From positions 1-49,828 of the forward strand of contig JAKATZ010000033.1 of NCBI GenBank assembly GCA_021827925.1: DNA of 49,828 nucleotides. The letters are read 5' to 3'. The DNA comes from Microcaldota archaeon. Lineage in GTDB: Archaea; Micrarchaeota; Micrarchaeia; Micrarchaeales; CABMGC01. Position numbers and translations under genes: made by a program. How positions within the stretch are numbered: position 1 is the stretch's first letter; every line of letters begins with the position of its first letter. Positions 43,751 to 49,828 of this stretch are shown here, one piece after another. The notes under the pieces were generated by a model, which saw only the letters and a list, made by a program, of their open reading frames with translations, was not told the origin of the DNA and searched no databases.

Positions 43751-43760
43751 TGTTTATATA
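43751..43760 (-). promoter_or_regulatory. TATA box of secE
   Basis: The minus strand tatataaaca is about 28 nt before ATG 43725, which implies a leaderless transcript probably covering secE and the NFACT-R gene. Confidence 0.6.
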
Positions 43761-43837
43761 GCTTTGCGGTTTCTGCCGGTTGCCCACTGGCGATCATCAA
43801 CACAAACGGCAACAGCGCCGCCGCCAGCTACTGGTCT

Positions 43838-44911
43838 TTACTCCTGTTCGAAGATCTGGTCAAGATCCAGCTCTCCCGACTCATCGATCCTCTTCCTTAT
43901 CCCGCCTTCGGTGTATTCTGCGAACTCAACACCCCCCATGACAACCATAACTTTTATCGCAGTCTTCTGCATCGTTGGTTCTATTCTTGCTCCCCATTTC
44001 AGCATAGCATCTGGGCTTATCCTGCTCGCAACCTCCTGGAATACCTTCTCCGCTTCACGCAGGGTCAGGTCCTCCCCTCCTACAATATTCACCAGCGCCT
44101 TCTTCGCAGTGCCAAGGTTTACGTCAAGTAATGGGCTCCTTAGCGTATTCTCTATCGCGACGGTGGCCCTGTCTGCCGTCTGCGTCGCATTCGCTTCACC
44201 TATTCCTATCACTGCGTATCCAGAATCCTTCAGCACGCTCCTAAGGTCTGCGAAATCGAGATTTACCATTCCCGGTTTAGTCACCATCTCTATTATTCCC
44301 TTTGTCGCGTTCGCAAGCACCTCATCGCTTATCCTGAATGCCATGTTCAGGGGCAGATCCGGCGCAACTGAAAGCAATTTGTCATTAGGTATTATTATCG
44401 TCGTGTCAGTGACTCTCTTGAGCCTTGCCAATCCTTCCAGGGCGTTTCTCATCCTAGGTCTGCCTTCGCTAGAGAAGGGGAGCGTTACTATGCCTACAGT
44501 CAGGGCTCCTGATTCCTTCGCCTCATGCGCAATCACCGGAGCAGAGCCAGTTCCAGTGCCGCCTCCAAGCCCACAGGTCACGAAAGTCAGCTGTGCATCG
44601 CTCAGCACATGCCTTATCTCCTCCTTGCTCTCCATCGCAGACTCCTCGCCAAGCTTCGGATCGCTTCCTGCCCCGAGCCCACGCGTGAGTTTCTTGCCTA
44701 TCAACACCTTCCTGTCTGATTTGATCTTCGAAAGATGCGGGGCATCGGTATTCATTGCTATGAGCTTTGCTCCCTCTATGTTCAGCTCTGCTATCCTGGC
44801 TATAGTGTTAGATCCGCTTCCTCCAGCTCCAACTATATATATTTTCGGCTTTGCCGATTCTATGAACTTAAGCAGCTCTTCGTCGTCTGGAGAGATGGTG
44901 TTTTCAGCCAT
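43838..44911 (-). CDS. ftsZ: Cell-division GTPase FtsZ
   Basis: This 357-residue tubulin homologue forms the division ring. YIVGAGGSGSNT binds nucleotide near the N-terminus, and the tubulin signature GGGTGTGSAP is intact. The T7-loop region NLDFADLRSVL provides the catalytic Asp of the longitudinal contact. The C-terminus is short (GGIRKRIDESGELDLDQIF). The track begins at 44968; ATG 44911 (MAENTISPDD) fits the family. It is the only ftsZ in the window and lies upstream of secE. Confidence 0.96.
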   Translation of the reverse strand: MAENTISPDDEELLKFIESAKPKIYIVGAGGSGSNTIARIAELNIEGAKLIAMNTDAPHLSKIKSDRKVLIGKKLTRGLGAGSDPKLGEESAMESKEEIRHVLSDAQLTFVTCGLGGGTGTGSAPVIAHEAKESGALTVGIVTLPFSSEGRPRMRNALEGLARLKRVTDTTIIIPNDKLLSVAPDLPLNMAFRISDEVLANATKGIIEMVTKPGMVNLDFADLRSVLKDSGYAVIGIGEANATQTADRATVAIENTLRSPLLDVNLGTAKKALVNIVGGEDLTLREAEKVFQEVASRISPDAMLKWGARIEPTMQKTAIKVMVVMGGVEFAEYTEGGIRKRIDESGELDLDQIFEQE

Positions 44912-45000
44912 TGTATTACCGTCGCCCTTCCCATACAAATTGCACTGAAAGCATAAAAAGATTTGCACATGCAGAAAGCTCTCGTCACCCTCAACACAAA

Positions 45001-45010
45001 GATATAAATC
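45001..45010 (+). promoter_or_regulatory. TATA box of tyrS
   Basis: gatataaatc is about 35 nt before ATG 45040, with a predicted start near 45032. Confidence 0.6.
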
Positions 45011-45039
45011 TTTTGAACCGGCTGATACATCAGTGAAGC

Positions 45040-46104
45040 ATGATGGATCTAGACGAGCGGATAAATCTTGTAAAGTCAGAGCCTACTTCTGAGGTAGTTA
45101 CCGTAGATGAGCTCCGAAATCTATTCGAGACGAAATCAAGGCCCAAGCATTACATAGGCTTTGAGATAAGCGGCATGCCTCACATAGGACACGTACTTCT
45201 TGCAGGCAAGAAGATCAACGACCTTGAAAAGGCAGGGGTCGATACGCAGATATACCTGGCAGACTGGCACACAGTTGCGAATAACAAGCTTGGAGGCGAC
45301 TGGGAACGCATAATAGAAGCATCGAAATTCTATCGAAAGCTTTTCGGGATCGCATGCCCGCGCTCGAAGGTTGTTCTCGGCTCCGATCTCTATCATGACA
45401 ATGACGATTTCTGGAAGCTCGTAATACAGATGGCAAGGAAAACCACCATGGCAAGGGCGACGCGCACCCTGATAATACAGGGCAGGAGCGAGAAGGATAC
45501 CCTGCACGTTTCCCAGTACCTCTATCCCATAATGCAGGCAGCTGACATAATCGCCCTGAATGCAGACATTCCCCATGCGGGAATGGACCAGCGCAGGGTC
45601 CATATGCTAGCCAAGGAGCTTTTCAAGGAACTGAAGCTGCGCGAGATAGTGCCAGTGCACCATCATCTCCTGCCATCCCTCCATGAGCCTCCAAAGACAG
45701 CGGACGGAGCAGATAAAGAGGAGATCGTCGCGGCAATGAAGATGAGCAAGTCAAAGCCTGGATGGTCCATATCTGTGCTTGCAACAGAGGCTGAGGTAAA
45801 GGCCGCCATGCAGGCCGCATGGTGTCCGCCAGGAGTTACCTTTGAAAATCCCGTGCTAGCATTGTGCAGGTACATACTTCTGCCTTCTCTGGGCAGCCTG
45901 AAGGTCGAGCGCGGAATCAAGTACGGGGGTGATGTGGAGTACTCCTCCTTCAGTGCGCTTGAGAGCGAGTATGCAGCAGGGAAGCTTCATCCTGCTGACC
46001 TGAAGTCTGCGGCTTCATCTTCACTGAACCTGCTTCTCGATCCGATCAGGAAGGCCATTGGTTCAGAGAAGGAAAGAATAACCGAACTTTTTGCGCAGAA
46101 ATAA
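45040..46104 (+). CDS. tyrS: Tyrosyl-tRNA synthetase, archaeal type
   Basis: This 354-residue class I synthetase has the HIGH-type motif in GMPHIGHVLL and the KMSKS loop in AAMKMSKSKPG. The tyrosine-pocket pattern ALNADIPHAGMDQRRVHM is archaeal/eukaryotic. There is no C-terminal S4 domain, as expected for archaeal enzymes. It charges tRNA-Tyr. ATG 45043 is an alternative start. Its stop lies 1 nt before the 3' end of a convergent tRNA-Ser gene. Confidence 0.95.
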   Translation: MMDLDERINLVKSEPTSEVVTVDELRNLFETKSRPKHYIGFEISGMPHIGHVLLAGKKINDLEKAGVDTQIYLADWHTVANNKLGGDWERIIEASKFYRKLFGIACPRSKVVLGSDLYHDNDDFWKLVIQMARKTTMARATRTLIIQGRSEKDTLHVSQYLYPIMQAADIIALNADIPHAGMDQRRVHMLAKELFKELKLREIVPVHHHLLPSLHEPPKTADGADKEEIVAAMKMSKSKPGWSISVLATEAEVKAAMQAAWCPPGVTFENPVLALCRYILLPSLGSLKVERGIKYGGDVEYSSFSALESEYAAGKLHPADLKSAASSSLNLLLDPIRKAIGSEKERITELFAQK

Positions 46105-46105
46105 G

Positions 46106-46231
46106 CGCCGGGACTGGGATTTTCATGCCTGTTGGTACCTCCAGACAATTTGAACCCAGAAGGCCCGAAGGCCACCAGATCTCGAGTTTCGCCTTTGGTT
46201 CTGGCGCGATACCTGGTTCTGCCATCCCGGC
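46106..46231 (-). tRNA. tRNA-Ser(CGA) with two introns
   Basis: The acceptor GCCGGGA/TCCCGGC pairs perfectly, with G73 as expected for serine and no encoded CCA. The D-loop AACCAGGTA has the standard A14, G18-G19 and A21. The anticodon stem CCAGA/TCTGG encloses loop CTCGAGA (anticodon CGA), but a 13-nt insert (accaaaggcgaaa) separates the 5' arm from the loop. A long variable arm GGCC-TTCG-GGCC marks a class II tRNA. The T-stem CTGGG/CCCAG is split by about 29 nt just after loop TTCAAAT. Removing both inserts leaves 84 nt. A12-C23 in the D-stem is mismatched. Intron edges are uncertain by a few nt. Confidence 0.85.
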
Positions 46232-46260
46232 ACAGAAGTTATTAAATATTGCAGTATACT

Positions 46261-46270
46261 CTTATAAAAT
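46261..46270 (-). promoter_or_regulatory. TATA box of tRNA-Ser
   Basis: The minus strand attttataag is centred about 34 nt before the tRNA 5' end at 46231, giving a leader of about 8 nt. Confidence 0.5.
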
Positions 46271-46326
46271 GTCGCGTAGGGTCTCCAAAGCGTTAATGCC
46301 TGCAGCCTCTCGCACAATAGCAGAAG

Positions 46327-46338
46327 GCGTATAAACCT
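46327..46338 (+). promoter_or_regulatory. TATA box upstream of the BcsA-like GT2
   Basis: gcgtataaacct places the transcript start near 46358, exactly at the ATG of a 16-codon frame that precedes the main gene. Confidence 0.55.
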
Positions 46339-46357
46339 GAACTGCGATAGGATAGGA

Positions 46358-46408
46358 ATGAAGTACGGGATTGCAATCAGCGCCGAAGCCGAAACCTGTG
46401 AGTGTTAG
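46358..46408 (+). CDS. Possible 16-codon leader peptide
   Basis: A leaderless ATG gives MKYGIAISAEAETCEC and stops 1 nt before the GT2 ATG at 46410. The position matches the TATA-predicted transcript start. It could couple translation to the main gene. It may also be chance, if translation begins at TTG 46371 in the GT2 frame. Confidence 0.3.
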   Translation: MKYGIAISAEAETCEC

Positions 46409-46409
46409 C

Positions 46410-47960
46410 ATGATATTCGAGATAAAGAAAGGAGCTGTAGCTAGGTTTCTATCAGTGACAGTCTTCGTGGCCCTTACCGTTATAGGGCTGCTTTTTTCTG
46501 CCTATCTTCTTTTCTCTGCGCACGCTTTCTACATGTACGCCCTTGCCCTCTGCTTTCTATGCCTGACACTAATCTCTGGGTTCTTCAACATATTCACCTC
46601 ATACTCATACTACCGCTCTTACTTCTACGATGATTACCTGAAGAGCATAAAGGCAGGTCTGAAGCCCATGGCCCGCTTTCCCAGCGTGGCTGTTGTTGTT
46701 CCGGTGTACAACGAGGATCTCTCAATAGTTAAAAAGAATCTCATGCGCCTGCGAGAGATCAGGTATCCGCGCGAGAAGCTTACCTACTATATCCTTGATG
46801 ATTCCACTGATGCCTCTCTCAGGAAGGAGCTGAAGAAATTCAGCAAGGAGACAGGTATGCATTACCTACAGCGAAAAACCCGGAAGGGGTTCAAGGCCGG
46901 CGCACTTAACAACATGATGCTACACTCCCGCGAAGAATTCGTAGCCATATTCGATTACGATGAATACCTATCCAATCTTAATTTCCTCTCCGACCTGCTT
47001 CCCTATTTTCAGGACAAAAACCTCTCCTACCTGCAGACCGAGAAGAAATACTACTGCTCCAACTTTTTCTCTGACACTATAAATTTATTCGATGCCTTCT
47101 TCTTCAAGTTCATACAGCCGTCAAGGGCACTTAACAACACTGCAATATTCGCTGGATCATGCGGCCTGATACGCCGGAAGTACCTTGACTCCATCGGCGG
47201 CTTTCCGGAATACATAATAGAGGACACATTCTTCAGCTTCGAGTCAGATGTCCACGGATACAAGAGTCTATACATACCAAAAGCGTATGCGTTCGGGAAG
47301 CCGGTAAAGTCGTTCACAGAGCTTGTCAAACAGCAATGGCGATACAACTACGGCGATACGCAGTTCCTTATGTACTTCATATCTAGATTCGGGAAGAAAT
47401 CACGGAAAGACTCTCTCTCGCCGCTCTCAAATCTGGACTATATGGCGCACGGTTTCGGGTTCAACTACATCTCCGTAGTGCTGATACTTTTTACGATGCT
47501 TTCCGTCTTTGTCGTGTTCACGAAATTCAGCCTAATGAATCTCTCGCTGACTCAGATATTCGGCTATGTGAATCTCAACATAGAACTGCTGAGTATAGCC
47601 GCATTCTCACTCTCCATACTGGGCCCGGTTATACTGACGAAGATATACTTCAAGTCAATACGCAAGGGCATCATGATATTCATGCTGAACTTTGCCCTCG
47701 CCTTCATAAGGGCGAAGGCAGCATTCTCTGCGCTTTTCAAGATAAACCTCAAGGAATCCTGGCAGACCGGCACTGACAAAAGGTACGGGAAGGTCGCCTA
47801 CGCTTTAAGGAACTCCTTTGTTGAGATAGCCTTCTCTTCGATGCTATTCCTTCTCAGCACTGTGGCCCTTGCTGTGGACAACATATCCGGCGGCCTATGG
47901 TTACTATGGTACGGTATCCTATATGTATCAACGTTCTTCCTTTTCTACAAATACGGGTAG
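46410..47960 (+). CDS. Membrane GT2 glycosyltransferase (cellulose-synthase-like)
   Basis: This 516-residue protein has two N-terminal membrane helices and a GT-A catalytic domain with PVYNED, LDDSTD, DYDEY (DxD), IIEDTFF (acceptor Asp) and QQWRYNYGD (QxxRW). Several C-terminal membrane helices follow. This D,D,D,QxxRW set is that of processive or membrane-embedded GT2 enzymes such as BcsA and CsgA-type glucosyltransferases. It may make or extend a surface glycan. ATG 46410 is chosen; the track starts at TTG 46371. The DUF424 gene follows 4 nt later. Confidence 0.87.
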   Translation: MIFEIKKGAVARFLSVTVFVALTVIGLLFSAYLLFSAHAFYMYALALCFLCLTLISGFFNIFTSYSYYRSYFYDDYLKSIKAGLKPMARFPSVAVVVPVYNEDLSIVKKNLMRLREIRYPREKLTYYILDDSTDASLRKELKKFSKETGMHYLQRKTRKGFKAGALNNMMLHSREEFVAIFDYDEYLSNLNFLSDLLPYFQDKNLSYLQTEKKYYCSNFFSDTINLFDAFFFKFIQPSRALNNTAIFAGSCGLIRRKYLDSIGGFPEYIIEDTFFSFESDVHGYKSLYIPKAYAFGKPVKSFTELVKQQWRYNYGDTQFLMYFISRFGKKSRKDSLSPLSNLDYMAHGFGFNYISVVLILFTMLSVFVVFTKFSLMNLSLTQIFGYVNLNIELLSIAAFSLSILGPVILTKIYFKSIRKGIMIFMLNFALAFIRAKAAFSALFKINLKESWQTGTDKRYGKVAYALRNSFVEIAFSSMLFLLSTVALAVDNISGGLWLLWYGILYVSTFFLFYKYG

Positions 47961-47964
47961 CGCG

Positions 47965-48279
47965 ATGCTCTATTTCAAGAAATACGATACCGATTTCGGC
48001 GGAAAGCTGATTGCATTGTGCGATAGCGAGCTTCTCGGTCACAGATACAGCGAAGGCAAGGTAGTCATAGACCTTGAGACGTACGCTGGTTTCTACAATG
48101 GCGATCTTCTAAACGAGGAAGAAGCAGAGAAAAAGTTCACTAAGGACGATGTCCATTCGGCAAACATTGTGGGGCGTAGGTCGGTAGCCATATTCCTGAA
48201 GAAGGGAATAATATCAAAGGAAGACGTGCGGACCGTTGGAGAAGTTCCTTTCGTGCACGTATACCGGATACTGAGTTAG
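47965..48279 (+). CDS. DUF424 archaeal protein
   Basis: This 104-residue protein matches the archaeal DUF424 family: MLYFKKYDTDFGGKLIALCDSELLGHRYSEG, then FYNGDL and ANIVGRRSVAIFLKKGII. Its function is unestablished, though homologues are widespread in archaea and sometimes near translation genes. The track frame starts at 47869 inside the GT2 gene. ATG 47965 is correct by homology. Its stop overlaps the NAC stop by 4 nt on the opposite strand. Confidence 0.85.
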   Translation: MLYFKKYDTDFGGKLIALCDSELLGHRYSEGKVVIDLETYAGFYNGDLLNEEEAEKKFTKDDVHSANIVGRRSVAIFLKKGIISKEDVRTVGEVPFVHVYRILS

Positions 48280-48629
48280 CCCTTCCCTCCCTTAAGCTTA
48301 AGTATCGCCTCTGCAATGTCCCCTCCCGTCTCCTCAAGCGCCTTCCTTGCGGCTTCATCGTCAGAGATGCCTGCCTGTTCCTTTACCATCTCAATGTCAT
48401 CCTTGGTTATTTCCATTGCTTCCTTCTCCTTTGTTCTCTCGCTGACCTCCCCAACGACCTGGAAGCTCCTGTTGCCCTGCATCTCTATCATAGTCACGCT
48501 GGGATTGTCTATTATGATGTCCTTCTCTACACCTTCTATTATCACGCGCTTGGCATCTATCTCTGTATTCTTCATTCCCATGCTCTCCATCATCCTTTTC
48601 AGGGTTCTCGGGTCAACGTTCGGCATCAT
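48276..48629 (-). CDS. nac: Nascent-polypeptide-associated complex protein (NAC)
   Basis: This 117-residue protein has an N-terminal NAC domain (PRTLKRMMESMGMKNTEI, then VTMIEMQGNRSFQVVGE) and a C-terminal UBA domain (DIEMVKEQAGISDDEAARKALEE, GDIAEAILKL). Archaeal NAC is a homodimer that binds ribosomes at the exit tunnel and shields nascent chains. ATG 48629 is preferred over ATG 48662 because the TATA box catataagat overlaps the latter. ATG 48626 is also possible. Confidence 0.93.
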   Translation of the reverse strand: MMPNVDPRTLKRMMESMGMKNTEIDAKRVIIEGVEKDIIIDNPSVTMIEMQGNRSFQVVGEVSERTKEKEAMEITKDDIEMVKEQAGISDDEAARKALEETGGDIAEAILKLKGGKG

Positions 48630-48661
48630 CAAATCATCTACTGCGTGCAGGACTGCGCGCA

Positions 48662-48672
48662 TATCTTATATG
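48662..48672 (-). promoter_or_regulatory. TATA box of nac
   Basis: The minus strand catataagat at this position predicts a start near 48640, 10 nt before ATG 48629. This argues against the track start. Confidence 0.5.
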
Positions 48673-48688
48673 CTTTGCAACATAAGAC

Positions 48689-49828
48689 TTAGAATGTTTC
48701 TTTTCCCTCGTCTGATTTCTTCTTATCATCCGCTTCAACAGTTCTGCCCTCTACAGAATCGGTCTGCACTTTTGACATGTCTATTTCAGCTCCAGATCCA
48801 TCCCTTCCCCTTCTCTCGTGCACATAGAGCATAAGCATCCCTACGGCAAACAGCGCTCCTGCTGCGACAGCCCCTATCACGATATCCTTCATGCTGATGC
48901 CAGCCTCGCTTCCTATGGTGGGTACTGTCACCAGAACCGTTGTAGGTGAGGTTGTCTGGAAGCTTATCTGCTTTTCAAACAAACCGACTACTGGGTCTCC
49001 GTTTATTGAGAAACTGACGGTACTGTTTGTGCTGTTTACTGTATAATTTGTTATTCCCGTCCATCCTGCTCCTGTCATCTCGAATGGGAACACCTTATCC
49101 GATGGCATGTCCGAAGGGAAGCCCATCGTAACATTAATCCCGTACTCTGCGCTTCCGTTAATGCTTATGTTGAGCAGCGAAACCGGCAGATATCCTCCGA
49201 TTCCAGTAGCCACTGTCCTTGTCACATTTGCAATCACCAGTGTTCTGATCCCGGATGAATTGACTGGGGAGATGATGCTTATCACGGCCCTTGAATTTGG
49301 GAAACTGAATACGGTGATGTTCCTTGATATGAAAACGCTCCTTTCGATATAAGGGAGATTCGGGAGTTCGATCCTGTTTATTATTCTGTTCACTCCTGTG
49401 CTCGATGTCTGTATCGTGCCTGATTCATAGAGCGCCACACTCACAGTGTGAAGTATCGGCAGATATGATACGCTTAGCAGCTCAATGTAGAAGAACGCCC
49501 CGTCCCTCGCAAGAACCAGCTCCGGTTTGCCTGGGGCCAGATCGTATGAAACGTTGTTCACCACTATTCCTGCAGCATACGGTGCGATGTAACTCTGCAC
49601 AAGAGTGAAGCTGGAATTGTCAAGTTTCAGCACCTTTATCCAGTCCTGGGTGTAATTCTTCAGCACGTATCCCCTGCTTGTCGCATTTGTGAAATTGCTT
49701 ACTATGGGCCCATTGTATCCACCGCCGCCCCCTCCTCCGCCGCCGCCGCCCCCGCCTCCCCCTCCTCCTCCTCCGCCGCCCCCGCCTCCCCCTCCTCCTC
49801 CTCCGCCTCCTGAAGGCACAGTGGTGGT
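48689..49828 (-). CDS. Partial cell-surface protein with poly-glycine linker and C-terminal anchor
   Basis: The frame stays open to the window edge (the track start at 49819 is an internal GTG), so the N-terminus is missing. Visible parts are TTVPS, then 31 glycines, an approximately 280-residue beta-rich region with 14 N-x-S/T sequons (NFT, NAT, NYT, NSS and others), one membrane helix (IVIGAVAAGALFAVGMLMLY) and a 45-residue charged cytoplasmic tail. This topology is typical of anchored archaeal surface glycoproteins. It may be a target for the glycosylation genes at 34-47 kb. The binding partner or enzymatic role is unknown. Confidence 0.75.
   Translation of the reverse strand, partial: TTTVPSGGGGGGGGGGGGGGGGGGGGGGGGGGGGGGGYNGPIVSNFTNATSRGYVLKNYTQDWIKVLKLDNSSFTLVQSYIAPYAAGIVVNNVSYDLAPGKPELVLARDGAFFYIELLSVSYLPILHTVSVALYESGTIQTSSTGVNRIINRIELPNLPYIERSVFISRNITVFSFPNSRAVISIISPVNSSGIRTLVIANVTRTVATGIGGYLPVSLLNISINGSAEYGINVTMGFPSDMPSDKVFPFEMTGAGWTGITNYTVNSTNSTVSFSINGDPVVGLFEKQISFQTTSPTTVLVTVPTIGSEAGISMKDIVIGAVAAGALFAVGMLMLYVHERRGRDGSGAEIDMSKVQTDSVEGRTVEADDKKKSDEGKETF
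49718..49810 (-). repeat. 31-glycine codon tract with a 30-bp internal duplication
   Basis: Ninety-three bases encode only glycine, using mixed ggc, ggg and gga codons. A 30-bp (10-codon) unit is repeated at least twice in tandem (offset 49751 versus 49781). Slippage or unequal exchange could change its length in steps of ten residues. Confidence 0.85.

Noticed and set aside
43764-44948. 394-codon plus-strand ORF opposite ftsZ
   Set aside because: It is a shadow of FtsZ, whose GTPase motifs are unmistakable on the other strand; the product is a Ser/Pro-rich string without family features.
46123-46334. Small ORFs over the tRNA region on both strands
   Set aside because: They coincide with the tRNA-Ser gene and its promoter and have no conserved features.
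1-49828. CRISPR arrays, prophage or integrative element
   Set aside because: I saw no regularly spaced repeats, integrase, capsid or terminase genes, or att-like duplication.

Overview
The window is a gene-dense stretch of an archaeal chromosome. The evidence is a thermosome, PolD (both subunits), archaeal adenylate and cytidylate kinases beside L34e and L14e, an aCPSF1-type KH/beta-CASP RNase, a 20S proteasome beta subunit, a TRAM protein, DUF424, NAC and archaeal TyrRS. TATA boxes of the archaeal type (for example TATAAA-like boxes about 25-30 nt before starts) precede many genes. Two start modes are visible: leaderless starts, and starts 5-7 nt after a GGTG/GGAG Shine-Dalgarno. A small DPANN-type archaeon (Micrarchaeota/ARMAN-like) is my best guess, from compactness, a lone 23S gene and a tRNA with introns at unusual sites. 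That placement is inference.

Layout. 1-6.8 kb: thermosome, then an adk-EMC3/DUF106-L34e-(membrane protein)-cmk-L14e block and a class III aminotransferase. 6.9-12.5 kb (minus): PolD large and small subunits and endonuclease III. 12.6-20.0 kb (minus): a sugar/sulfur cluster with a GalE-like epimerase, a UDP-sulfoquinovose synthase (SQD1/Agl3 type), an AlkP-fold phosphodiesterase, a GT4 glycosyltransferase, CysN, a CysD-like protein with iron-sulfur type cysteines, a small unknown and a ribbon-helix-helix regulator. 20.3-27.6 kb: small membrane proteins, HtpX, LemA, an orphan gene, UbiD, UbiA and a second AlkP/sulfatase-fold enzyme. 27.9-31.0 kb: a free-standing 23S rRNA gene with its own promoter and processing stem. 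31.2-34.2 kb: aCPSF1, proteasome beta, TRAM. 34.3-40.5 kb: a GT-C-like membrane protein, two tandem Wzx-type flippases and a DPM1-like GT2. 40.5-48.7 kb: CTP synthase, pyrophosphatase, an NFACT-R-only protein, SecE, FtsZ, TyrRS, a tRNA-Ser with two introns, a BcsA-like GT2, DUF424 and NAC. The window ends inside a surface protein with 31 consecutive glycines and 14 N-glycosylation sequons.

How it fits together. The sulfur cluster could take sulfate through APS to sulfite and UDP-sulfoquinovose. The flippases, GT-C and GT2 proteins could use such sugars to decorate surface proteins like the one at the right edge.

The most striking object is the 23S rRNA. By eye it folds and processes like a real rRNA, and many helices carry compensated base-pair swaps. 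Yet it departs from near-universal sequence in the peptidyl transferase centre, P-loop, helix 69 and sarcin-ricin loop. Runners-up are the CysD/APS-reductase hybrid, the doubly interrupted tRNA-Ser, and the NFACT-R protein lacking its usual N-terminal half.
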